Below, in pieces: positions 8,227-17,440 of a DNA stretch of 64,000 nt. The notes below the pieces were generated by a model that saw only the letters and a list, made by a program, of their open reading frames with translations, did no database searches and was not told where the DNA came from. This stretch comes from CANKJK01 sp040081715 (GTDB taxonomy: Bacteria > Acidobacteriota > Vicinamibacteria > Vicinamibacterales > UBA2999). The stretch spans positions 186,001 through 250,000 of the forward strand of contig JBEBFY010000002.1 of the NCBI GenBank assembly GCA_040081715.1, read 5' to 3'. Position numbers and translations under genes: made by a program. How positions within the stretch are numbered: the stretch's first letter is position 1; each line of letters begins with the position of its first letter.

Positions 8227-8296
8227 GCTCGCCTTGCAGCCGACGGCGGCAATTGCAAGCACTTGATGCCGCCGTGGCTGAAGGCTACCGTTGGAC
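8221..8296 (+). repeat. attC-like recombination site after the Mrr cassette
   Basis: A 76-bp element with the same architecture as the site at 7225. Right core GTTGGAC (8290-8296) fits GTTRRRY; left core GCCTAAG (8221-8227) is one base off RYYYAAC. Arms 8231-8251 and 8267-8285 pair over 19 bp, interrupted only by two bulged guanines on the left arm (G8236 and G8242). The unpaired CTC/TACC near the cores resembles the central spacer of attC. The left core contains the TAA stop of the Mrr gene. Confidence 0.78.
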
Positions 8297-8343
8297 CGAC
8301 GATTATCGGCTTGCGATTCTCGTCGTAGGAGGCAGGAGAGGGA

Positions 8344-9078
8344 GTGGCGACGTTCGTCATCGTGCACGGGGCGTTTGGTGGGGGGTGGGAGTGGACCGGC
8401 GTCGCCGCTGCGCTCCGCGCTTTGGGCCACACGGTATTCACGCCGACGCTGGCGGGGATGGGTGCGCGCTCGCACCTGGGACCCGAGGTCGGGCTTAGTA
8501 CCCACGTGCAGGACGTCGTCGGCACTCTGGAGTTCGAAGATCTCTGGGACGTGGTGCTCTGCGGCGCGAGCTATGGCGGCATGGCCGCGACGGCTGCCGC
8601 TGACCGTGTTCCAGATCGGGTCTCGCTCGTGGTTTACGTCGACGCCCTGATCCCGAGTAATGGGCAGTCAGGACTCGATCTGCTCCCGGCTGCCTTTGGT
8701 GACGCGGTACGTTCCCAAGCGGACGCGCGCGGCCATGGCTGGGTCAGGATTCCCGACGTCGTGTTGCCGCCTGTGGGCTTGATTCCGGAGAAACGCAGGG
8801 CGCACTACGTCGCGCGGCTTCGACCCCAACCGGTCGCGACCTTCACGGAACCCATCGCGCTCGCCGGGGCAATCGAGCGTGTGCCACGGGCATTCCTGCG
8901 GTGCACGGCAGGCAACCTCGCTGCCGGCGGTGACCCCATCGAGCCCATGGCCACGCGAGCGCGAACGGAAGGCTGGCCCTACCGCGAGTTCGCCGCTCCT
9001 CACGATCCCCACCTGTTTGATCCGGCTGGCACAGCGGCGCTACTCAATGAACTCGCTGCGGATGTCGCGGTCAGGTAA
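8344..9078 (+). CDS. Alpha/beta-hydrolase (esterase-like)
   Basis: Serine hydrolase of 244 residues, similar in plan to salicylate-esterase/hydroxynitrile-lyase-like proteins. The oxyanion segment FVIVHGAFGGG is at the N-terminus, the nucleophile elbow GASYGG puts the serine at residue 76, and a late His in APHDPHLFDP (about residue 224) completes the triad. Start is GTG at 8344 with AGGAG 5 nt upstream. It is the third gene of the cassette-like island, in the same orientation, lying between an intact attC-like site and a broken one. The natural substrate is unknown. Confidence 0.85.
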   Translation: MATFVIVHGAFGGGWEWTGVAAALRALGHTVFTPTLAGMGARSHLGPEVGLSTHVQDVVGTLEFEDLWDVVLCGASYGGMAATAAADRVPDRVSLVVYVDALIPSNGQSGLDLLPAAFGDAVRSQADARGHGWVRIPDVVLPPVGLIPEKRRAHYVARLRPQPVATFTEPIALAGAIERVPRAFLRCTAGNLAAGGDPIEPMATRARTEGWPYREFAAPHDPHLFDPAGTAALLNELAADVAVR

Positions 9079-9123
9079 CACACCGGTGGCCCAAACGTTG
9101 GTGCACACTTCTGACTTGGAGCG

Positions 9124-9154
9124 GCCCAACAACCGCTTGCAGCCGTCGGGGGCC
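9124..9154 (+). repeat. Left half of an attC-like site (decayed array end)
   Basis: The left core GCCCAAC (9124-9130) fits RYYYAAC exactly and is followed by CGCTTGCAGCCG, the same arm motif as in the two intact sites (TTGCAGCCGACG). The complementary right arm and a GTTRRRY core are absent, so the site is truncated or decayed. It lies 45 nt after the hydrolase stop and marks the right edge of the array before the conserved chromosomal genes. Confidence 0.6.
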
Positions 9155-9218
9155 GAGTCGATCTGCGCGTGATCCGGTTCGGTGGACATCATCCGGGAGC
9201 CAGATACGATATCCAGGC

Positions 9219-10190
9219 ATGGCGAGACACAGAGCGGCGCTGCCGCAACTGGGCGGGGAGCTCTTCCTGGCCGACGGCGGCATCGAGACGACGCTGATCT
9301 TTCTGGACGGGCTCGATCTGCCGGACTTCGCGGCGTTTACGCTCTTCGAATCGGAGGAGGGCCGAACCGCGCTGCGGAAGTACTTCCGCAGCTACATCGA
9401 CCTGGCCGCCAGGTTCCGCACGGGCCTGGTGCTTGAAAGCGCCACGTGGCGGGCGAGTGCCGACTGGGCCGCCCGGCGTGGCTACAGCGCCGCGCAACTG
9501 GCGGACGCGAATTGGGCCGCGATCACCATGCTCGCTGAACTCAGAACCGCTGCCGGAGGAGCCGCCGGCAATGCCAGCACGCCGATCGTCATCAGCGGCT
9601 GTGTGGGACCGCGGGGAGACGGCTACGTTCCGGGCAACATGATGTCTGCGGACCAAGCCGAGGCCTATCACGGCGATCAGATTCGCGTGTTCAGCGAGAC
9701 GGCGGCCGACATGGTCAGCGCCATCACGGTGAACTACGTGGATGAGGCGGTCGGCATTACCCGCGCGGCGAGGCATGCCGGGATGCCTGTGGCCATCTCG
9801 TTCACGGTCGAAACAGATGGCCGGCTTCCCACGGGGCAGTCGCTGCAGAGTGCGATCGAGCAGGTGGATGCAGAGACCGCCTCGTATCCTGCCTACTACA
9901 TGGTCAACTGCGCGCACCCGGAGCACTTCGACGCGGTGCTGACGCCAGGGGCGGCGTGGGCGCAGCGGGTCCGGGGGATTCGTGCCAATGCGTCCCGCAT
10001 GAGTCACGCGGAACTGAACGAGTCGGTGTCACTGGACATCGGTGATCCGTGTGAGTTGGGTCAGCAGTATGCGAAGCTCAAACGCGCGCATCCGCAACTG
10101 ACGGTGATGGGCGGGTGCTGTGGCACAGACCTTCGCCACATCGAGCAGATTGCGGTGGCGTGCGCGCCTCTGTTCGCATCCGCGCGGTAA
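9219..10190 (+). CDS. Homocysteine S-methyltransferase family protein
   Basis: Zinc-dependent (betaine-)homocysteine methyltransferase-fold protein of 323 residues, which would transfer a methyl group to homocysteine to make methionine or act on a related thiol. The zinc ligands are visible: Cys in YMVNCAHPEHF and the Cys pair in MGGCCGTDLRHIEQIA near the C-terminus. The N-terminal ADGGIETTLIF matches the family. The methyl donor (S-methylmethionine, betaine or other) cannot be told. It is the first ordinary chromosomal gene after the cassette island. Confidence 0.85.
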   Translation: MARHRAALPQLGGELFLADGGIETTLIFLDGLDLPDFAAFTLFESEEGRTALRKYFRSYIDLAARFRTGLVLESATWRASADWAARRGYSAAQLADANWAAITMLAELRTAAGGAAGNASTPIVISGCVGPRGDGYVPGNMMSADQAEAYHGDQIRVFSETAADMVSAITVNYVDEAVGITRAARHAGMPVAISFTVETDGRLPTGQSLQSAIEQVDAETASYPAYYMVNCAHPEHFDAVLTPGAAWAQRVRGIRANASRMSHAELNESVSLDIGDPCELGQQYAKLKRAHPQLTVMGGCCGTDLRHIEQIAVACAPLFASAR

Positions 10191-10212
10191 CCGTCGCCCC
10201 AAGGCGTAGCCG

Positions 10213-10518
10213 ATGGAGCCCTCCATCTCGTTCATCACGCTAGGCGTCGCGGACCTTGAGCGCTCCGTCGCGTTCTATCGCGACGGGCTTGGGCTCAGCA
10301 CACCGACCTCCTTCACCCTGGCCCACAACGCGGACACGGCTGCGGAAGTCGACCACGTGACAGCTCAGGCCGCTGCGGCGGGCGGGGTCATCGTGAAGCC
10401 GGCACAGCAGACGTTCTACGGTGGCTACGCGGGTTACTTCCAGGATCCGGACGGGCATCTCTGGGAGGTCGCCTACAACCCGGGATCTACCGCGTCTTCT
10501 TCTCGGGCTGATTCCTGA
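10213..10518 (+). CDS. Short VOC (glyoxalase-like) protein with an apparent internal deletion
   Basis: Vicinal-oxygen-chelate fold protein of only 101 residues. The N-terminus SFITLGVADLERSVAFYRDGLGL and the C-terminus GGYAGYFQDPDGHLWEVAYNPG are textbook for the family. The middle, where relatives have about 30-40 more residues with the second and third strands and a metal/substrate-site segment, jumps straight from LSTP to TSFTLAHN. The frame is kept, so this looks like an in-frame deletion, and the protein may not fold as a normal VOC module. Its 3' end overlaps the convergent DHH gene by 32 nt. It may be a decaying gene. Confidence 0.7.
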   Translation: MEPSISFITLGVADLERSVAFYRDGLGLSTPTSFTLAHNADTAAEVDHVTAQAAAAGGVIVKPAQQTFYGGYAGYFQDPDGHLWEVAYNPGSTASSSRADS

Positions 10519-11908
10519 GGAAGTGCCGCATCAGGTGGTCCAGGCGAGCGGTGACGGCCTCGGGGTCGAGTGACCCGTAGGTGGCTTTGTACTTCGCCAC
10601 CGGAATCACGGCCTTGGCCATGGACCGGTGGCCGCCGGCACTGCCGATGCCGCCGAAGGCCTGCTTCACGAACTCTCCGGCATTGCGCGTGTAGCCGAGG
10701 TTGCGGACGGAGATGCTGATGTTGTCGCCAACCTGTGCGCCGATTACCGCCCAGCGGACGTGCTCGAGTTGCAGGAAGAAGTCCGCTACGGTGGGCACAA
10801 TGTCGTCGCGCGGGGCCTCCCCCAGAAACGCGCAGAACACCTCGTCGGCCAGGCGGCCGTGCTGGCGCGCGAGTATCACGAAGTCCAAGCGCTCGCTCGT
10901 GATTTCCGCGCCTTCCATCTTCCGCACGAGCGTCGCGTCGGCCAGGGGATAGAGATACGAGAACGCGTCGATGTCGGCGCGGCTGGCCTGGCGGTTGAAG
11001 AAGAGCGTGTCGCTCTTGATGGCGTAGAGCATCGCGGTGGCGGTGCGCTCGGAGATCTTCTCGTCCACGGCCCGCAGGTGCTCAGTAAGGATGGTGCAGG
11101 TGGAGCCGTAGTCGGTCCGCACGTCCTTGAACACGGGCCGGTAGCCGGGCTGGTCCGGGTGGTGGTCGATCACCAGGTCCACGTGGCCCACCTTGTCCCC
11201 GAAATAGGCGGGCTGCACGTCCACCATGGCCACACGGTCGTAGTTGGCGAGGGATTCGGTAGTCACCGGCTCGACGTGGATGTCGAGCATCTGCTGCATG
11301 CGGATGTTCTCGGGCCGGGTTACGCCGCGGAAGGCGCCGATCTTGGCGGTGTTGCGGGTGCGGCGGAGCGCGGCGCGCAGGGCCAGGCCACTGGCCATGG
11401 CGTCGGGGTCCGGGTCGTTGTGGAGCAGGATGAGGATGCGGCCGGCGTCTTCGAAGTAGTTCCTGTACTGCTGCACGCGGAGGCGGGTCAGGGACCGGCT
11501 GAACTCGGTGGCCAGGGCCGACCCGAACAGTTCCCCGGGTGTGAGGTAGCTGATATCGGGGAATCGCTTCTTGAGCTGCTGCTCTCGCTTGTGGGCGGCG
11601 GGCCCGCCGGAGGCGCCGAGCACGTAGATGAGCGTGCCGCCGGCGTTATGGGCGGCCTCGATGATGGGGAGCAGCCGCTGTCGCCCGTCGTCCTCGATGA
11701 TGATGGCCGTGCCTGGCGTCACGCTCGCCCTCAGGAACACGTCCACGCGCTCGGGGTCGCCCGTGGTCACGGGAATCCCCGCGGCCTTGAGCGTGCGGGC
11801 CAGGGCGGCGCCTTCGACCATGAACTCCAGCTCGTGCCCGGCGCTCAGGGCTTCGTTGAGCATGCGGATCACGATCTCGTTCCGGCAGACGGCCAGGCAG
11901 CGGGTCAA
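10487..11908 (-). CDS. DHH-family phosphoesterase with TrkA-N/Rossmann-like N-terminus
   Basis: Protein of about 473 residues. The C-terminal two thirds are a DHH/DHHA1 phosphoesterase (nanoRNase or cyclic-dinucleotide phosphodiesterase type): ILILLHNDPDPDAMASGLAL, the Asp in VAMVDVQPAYFG, the signature DLVIDHHPDQ, and GGIGSAGGHRSMAKAVI near the end. The first 150 or so residues (GHELEFMVEGAALARTLKAAG) resemble a TrkA-N nucleotide-binding domain. The start is unsure: TTG at 11908 gives the longest homologous-looking N-terminus; GTG at 11872 and ATG at 11863 are alternatives. A perfect TATAAT lies at 11921-11916 on this strand. Divergent from uvrB; it may degrade short RNA or a dinucleotide messenger. 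Confidence 0.8.
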   Translation of the reverse strand: MTRCLAVCRNEIVIRMLNEALSAGHELEFMVEGAALARTLKAAGIPVTTGDPERVDVFLRASVTPGTAIIIEDDGRQRLLPIIEAAHNAGGTLIYVLGASGGPAAHKREQQLKKRFPDISYLTPGELFGSALATEFSRSLTRLRVQQYRNYFEDAGRILILLHNDPDPDAMASGLALRAALRRTRNTAKIGAFRGVTRPENIRMQQMLDIHVEPVTTESLANYDRVAMVDVQPAYFGDKVGHVDLVIDHHPDQPGYRPVFKDVRTDYGSTCTILTEHLRAVDEKISERTATAMLYAIKSDTLFFNRQASRADIDAFSYLYPLADATLVRKMEGAEITSERLDFVILARQHGRLADEVFCAFLGEAPRDDIVPTVADFFLQLEHVRWAVIGAQVGDNISISVRNLGYTRNAGEFVKQAFGGIGSAGGHRSMAKAVIPVAKYKATYGSLDPEAVTARLDHLMRHFLRNQPEKKTR

Positions 11909-11915
11909 GGGAGCG

Positions 11916-11921
11916 ATTATA
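11916..11921 (-). promoter_or_regulatory. TATAAT -10 element of the DHH gene
   Basis: The minus strand reads TATAAT, ending 7 nt before the TTG candidate start at 11908. Transcription would begin at or next to that codon, giving a leaderless mRNA, or a leader of about 46 nt if ATG at 11863 is used. No good -35 is seen. Confidence 0.45.
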
Positions 11922-11944
11922 CCGGCGTGGTACTGTCTCTTTTC

Positions 11945-13966
<2,022 letters not shown>

Positions 13967-13975
13967 CGAGCTGAC

Positions 13976-14740
13976 GTGCTGATCCGGATCATCAAGAACA
14001 TGCTGCAGGAGGTGCAGGAATACATGCACCTGTGCGGCAGCGCCATCCGCTGCACGTTCTCGCGGCCGTTCTATTCCAGGGACTTCGTGGAGCAACTCGA
14101 TTCCATCGGGATGGGGTCGCTGACAGTGGTCGTGCTGACCGGTTTCTTTACCGGCGCCGTCCTGGGGCTCCAGTCCGGCATGACGCTGGACCAGTTTGGC
14201 GCGCGGCCGTTCGTGGGCCGGCTCATCAGCGCCTCGATGATCAAGGAGCTGGGCCCCGTGCTCACGGGCCTGATGCTCGCGGGACGCGTAGGGTCCGGGA
14301 TCGCGGCCGAGATCGGCTCCATGGTGGTGACGGACCAGGTGAGCGCCCTTCGCGCCCTGGGCACCGACCCGATCCGCAAGCTCGTGGTGCCGCGCATCCT
14401 GGCCGGCACGCTGATGGCTCCGGTGCTGACGGTGATTGCCGACGTCGTGGGCATCCTGGGCGGCTGGCTCATCGCGGTGTACCAGCTCCGGGTGGCCTCG
14501 AGCCTCTACTGGAAGTCGGTCATCGAAGGCCTCTACATTCAGGATGCGTGGATGGGCCTGCTGAAGCCGTTCGTCCTGGGCTTCGTGATCGTGAGCATCG
14601 GCTGCTACGTGGGTCTGCGCACCAAGGGTGGCACGCAGGGCGTGGGCCGTGCCACGACCAACGCCGTGGTGGCGTCGTCGGTGATGGTCATCGCCATGGA
14701 CTTCTTCGTCACGCGTCTGCTGTTCTCGCTGATCTACTGA
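13976..14740 (+). CDS. mlaE: MlaE-family ABC transporter permease
   Basis: Inner-membrane permease of the Mla-type phospholipid transporter (MlaE/TtgB/YrbE family), 254 residues. Typical segments are GMGSLTVVVLTGFFTGAVLGLQSG, the conserved IKELGPVLTGLMLAGRVGSGIAAEIGSM and the C-terminal TNAVVASSVMVIAMDFFVT. About five hydrophobic helices are visible. Start is GTG at 13976, 9 nt after uvrB. It is followed without a gap by the ATPase and MCE-domain genes, so the three form one transporter moving lipids between inner membrane and cell envelope. Confidence 0.92.
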   Translation: MLIRIIKNMLQEVQEYMHLCGSAIRCTFSRPFYSRDFVEQLDSIGMGSLTVVVLTGFFTGAVLGLQSGMTLDQFGARPFVGRLISASMIKELGPVLTGLMLAGRVGSGIAAEIGSMVVTDQVSALRALGTDPIRKLVVPRILAGTLMAPVLTVIADVVGILGGWLIAVYQLRVASSLYWKSVIEGLYIQDAWMGLLKPFVLGFVIVSIGCYVGLRTKGGTQGVGRATTNAVVASSVMVIAMDFFVTRLLFSLIY

Positions 14741-15609
14741 TGGCGGCCGTATCCTCTGCACCCGCGACGATGGGCGCCGGCGGTGGCGCCGATGGCAGTG
14801 GCCCTGGTAGTGGCACCGCGCCGATGCTGGTATTCGATCAGGTGTCGCTGGCTTTCGACGACAAGGTCATCCTGCGCGAGGTGAGCTTCACGCTCAGCGA
14901 GGGGCACACGAAGGTGTTCCTGGGCGCCAGCGGCGCCGGCAAGTCCACCATCCTCAAGCTGATTCTGGGCCTGCTCAAGCCTGACGGTGGGGAAATCTGG
15001 GTGCGGGGTTCCCGGGTGGACACGATGCGGGAGGTGGAGATGATGGCCGTCCGCACGCACCTCGGCATGGTGTTTCAGGAGGGCGCGCTCTTCGACTCGC
15101 TCACGGTGTCCGAGAATGTGGGCTTCAAGCTCTACGAGGAGGGCCGCCTCTCGATGCGCGACGTGCGATCGCGCGTGGAGGAAGTGCTGGGGTTTGTCGG
15201 GCTGGGGGACTTTATCGATCGCATGCCCTCAGAACTCTCCGGCGGCCAGCGGCGGCGGGTGGCGATTGCCCGCGCGATGGCGGCCAAGCCGCCCATCCTG
15301 CTCTACGACGAGCCGACGACGGGGCTGGATCCCATTACGGCCACCACGATTGACGACGAGATCATCAAGCTGCGCGATCTGGAGAACATCACGTCGGTGC
15401 TGGTGACGCACCAGCTCCGGGATGCATTCTACGTGTCGGACTACGAAGCGGTGCACGGCTCGGAGGGTGTGGAATTCCGGCGGGCCAGCGATCAGAAGAT
15501 GAACGAGGCCGAGTTCATCATGCTCAAGGACGGCCGGGTCCACTTCGAAGGTAATTCGCGGGAACTGCGGGCGACGCGCGACGCTTATATCTCGACTTTT
15601 CTGTCTTGA
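14740..15609 (+). CDS. mlaF: MlaF-family ABC transporter ATPase
   Basis: ATPase of the Mla phospholipid transporter, 289 residues. Walker A GASGAGKST at residues 62-70, Q-loop in MVFQEGALFDSLTVSENV, signature ELSGGQRRR, Walker B LLYDEPTTGLD and the His in LVTHQ are all intact. It carries an unusual N-terminal Ala/Gly/Ser-rich stretch (residues 1 to about 27) and a C-terminal tail beyond the minimal ABC domain. The ATG overlaps the permease stop (TGATG), showing tight coupling. Confidence 0.93.
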   Translation: MAAVSSAPATMGAGGGADGSGPGSGTAPMLVFDQVSLAFDDKVILREVSFTLSEGHTKVFLGASGAGKSTILKLILGLLKPDGGEIWVRGSRVDTMREVEMMAVRTHLGMVFQEGALFDSLTVSENVGFKLYEEGRLSMRDVRSRVEEVLGFVGLGDFIDRMPSELSGGQRRRVAIARAMAAKPPILLYDEPTTGLDPITATTIDDEIIKLRDLENITSVLVTHQLRDAFYVSDYEAVHGSEGVEFRRASDQKMNEAEFIMLKDGRVHFEGNSRELRATRDAYISTFLS

Positions 15610-15618
15610 GGAACTGAT

Positions 15619-16659
15619 ATGCCACGCACGGGTTCTCTGGCCTGGACCGAGCTGAAGGTAGGAATCGTCTCCGTGTTCGCCATCGGGATGGCGGCCTTCC
15701 TGATCTTCCTGCTGAGCGGCGACAGCGGCTTCCCCTGGCAGCGCTACACGATCAAGGCGACGTTCCGCGATGTGGCCGGCATGAAGGCGGGCGCACCGGT
15801 CCGCGTCGCGGGTGTCGAGACGGGGGACGTGACCGATGTCGTGTTCAGGGACGACCAGGTGGAGGTCGTCATGCAGGTCACCAAGGACATGCGGCAGCGC
15901 ATCACGGACCTCTCCACGGCCTCGCTGGGTTCGGTGTCGCTCCTGGGTGAGTCCGCGGTGGACATCACCGCCGCGAGCAAAGGGAAACCGATTCCCGATT
16001 TCGGTTACGTGAAGACGGGCCCGGCGGCGGGCTCGATCTCGGACGTCGCGGCGCGCGCGGGCGACAGTATCGAAGCCGTCAAGACGCTGATAACCGACAT
16101 CAGTGCGGGCAAGGGCACCATCGGTCGTCTCTTTACTGACGACAAGGTCTTCGAGGACTTCAACAAACTTCTCGCGAATGTCGAGGCGATCACGCGGGGG
16201 CTCAACGCGGGCAAGGGCTCCGTTGGCAGGCTGATGCAGGACCCGACCATGGCGAAGTCGCTTGAGGGCTCCCTCAAGAGCCTTGAAACGATGATGGCGG
16301 ACCTGCGGGCCGGGAAGGGCAGCCTCGGTCAGTTGCTGGTCAACGACGAGCTGAGCAAGTCCCTGAAGGCGACCACGGCCAATCTCGACACGATGACCAC
16401 CCGTCTGAACAAGGGCGAGGGCACGGCCGGCAAACTCCTCACGGACGACGCGCTCTTCAACAAGCTGAACTCGGTGACCGATCGACTCGACACGGTGGCG
16501 GGGAAGCTGCAGAACGGCCAGGGCACGGCGGGCCTGCTCCTGAATGACAAGCAGCTCTACGACCGGCTGAACAACACCGTGACCGAGGCGCAGGGCCTCA
16601 TCTCGGACATCCGCAAGGACCCGCGGAAGTACCTCAATATCAGGGTCAGTTTGTTCTAG
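15619..16659 (+). CDS. mlaD: MlaD-type MCE-domain protein with five 34-residue repeats
   Basis: Substrate-binding component of the Mla transporter, 346 residues. One N-terminal membrane helix (residues about 13-33) is followed by the MCE domain (about 40-120; KATFRDVAGMKAGAPVRVAGVETGDV). Residues 163-332 consist of five consecutive repeats, each exactly 34 residues and each beginning with a G-[KEQ]-G-[TS] turn (AGKGTIGRLF, AGKGSVGRLM, AGKGSLGQLL, KGEGTAGKLL, NGQGTAGLLL) followed by a long helix. Such a helical tail may build a needle or tunnel across the periplasm. It lies 9 nt after mlaF and ends the operon. Confidence 0.9.
   Translation: MPRTGSLAWTELKVGIVSVFAIGMAAFLIFLLSGDSGFPWQRYTIKATFRDVAGMKAGAPVRVAGVETGDVTDVVFRDDQVEVVMQVTKDMRQRITDLSTASLGSVSLLGESAVDITAASKGKPIPDFGYVKTGPAAGSISDVAARAGDSIEAVKTLITDISAGKGTIGRLFTDDKVFEDFNKLLANVEAITRGLNAGKGSVGRLMQDPTMAKSLEGSLKSLETMMADLRAGKGSLGQLLVNDELSKSLKATTANLDTMTTRLNKGEGTAGKLLTDDALFNKLNSVTDRLDTVAGKLQNGQGTAGLLLNDKQLYDRLNNTVTEAQGLISDIRKDPRKYLNIRVSLF
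16105..16614 (+). repeat. Five tandem 102-bp coding repeats in mlaD
   Basis: Five in-frame units of 102 bp encode the 34-residue helix-turn repeats of the MlaD protein. All five have the same length, while the sequences have diverged, so selection seems to hold the period rather than recent duplication. Confidence 0.8.
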
Positions 16660-16678
16660 GTCTGCCGGCAGGCTGGAA

Positions 16679-16753
16679 TGGTGGGCGCTAATGGATTCGA
16701 ACCATTGACCCCCGCCGTGTGAAGGCGGTGCTCTACCACTGAGCCAAGCGCCC
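16679..16753 (-). tRNA. tRNA-Val (anticodon CAC)
   Basis: On the minus strand a full cloverleaf is seen: acceptor GGGCGCT pairing with AGCGCCC, D-arm GGCTCAGTGGTAGAGC, anticodon stem CCGCC/GGCGG with loop TTCACAC (CAC, reading GUG), T-loop GGTTCGAATCC, and an encoded CCA end (16679-16681). It lies between mlaD and upp. Confidence 0.93.
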
Positions 16754-16772
16754 TGCCGAAGTCAGAAGATTA

Positions 16773-17414
16773 TCACAGCGTCCCGTACAGCCGGTCTCCG
16801 AAGTCCCCGAGTCCTGGGACGATGTACCTGCGGTCGTTGAGGTGGGGGTCGATCACGGGCGTCACGACATCCACGTCCGGGTGCCGGGCAGCCAGCGCCG
16901 CCAGGCCCTCCGTGGAGGCCACGATGCATGCCATGCGGATGTGCGTAGCCCCGGCGGCCTTGATCTCGTCGATGGCGTCGGCGGCGGAGCCACCCGTGGC
17001 CAGCATGGGATCCACCAGCAGCACGAAGCTGTCGTGAATCTTGGTGGGGAGGTTGATGTAGTAGCGCGAGGCTACGGCTGTTTTCTCGTCGCGCCTGAGG
17101 CCGATGTAGCCGACGCGCGCACTCGGCGCAATCTCGAGCGCGGCCTCCAGCATGCCCAACCCGGCCCGGAGCACGGGCACGATGACGATGTCGGAGGCCA
17201 CGCGTTGGCCGGTGGCAGGGGCGAGCACCGTCTGCACCGTCGCGGTGGCGGTCGGCAGGTCCCGGAAGGCTTCGGCGGCGATGAGCACGCTGATCCGCCG
17301 TGCGGTGAGCCGGAAGTCGGCAGAGCCGGTGCGATGGTCGCGCAGGGTGAGCAGCGCGTCGTGCACGAGCGGGTGGTCGACGATTCGGACAGGCACGGGG
17401 AAATCGTAGCCCAT
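16773..17414 (-). CDS. upp: Uracil phosphoribosyltransferase
   Basis: Pyrimidine salvage enzyme making UMP from uracil and PRPP, 213 residues. The PRPP loop is VDPMLATGGSA; the C-terminal uracil-binding region reads YIVPGLGDFGDRLYGT, and VPVLRAGLGMLEA is a strong family signature. It is divergent from the secreted amidohydrolase gene, with only about 26 nt between start codons, so the promoters overlap. Confidence 0.96.
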   Translation of the reverse strand: MGYDFPVPVRIVDHPLVHDALLTLRDHRTGSADFRLTARRISVLIAAEAFRDLPTATATVQTVLAPATGQRVASDIVIVPVLRAGLGMLEAALEIAPSARVGYIGLRRDEKTAVASRYYINLPTKIHDSFVLLVDPMLATGGSAADAIDEIKAAGATHIRMACIVASTEGLAALAARHPDVDVVTPVIDPHLNDRRYIVPGLGDFGDRLYGTL

Positions 17415-17427
17415 CCCAGTGGGCCGG

Positions 17428-17433
17428 TAGAAT
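17428..17433 (+). promoter_or_regulatory. TAGAAT -10-like element, leaderless configuration
   Basis: TAGAAT ends 7 nt before the amidohydrolase ATG (17441), and no Shine-Dalgarno sequence is present. The transcript would start at or beside the ATG. The same spacing recurs at pgsA, the exported methyltransferase, dppB and others. Confidence 0.45.
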
Positions 17434-17440
17434 CGGGCGC

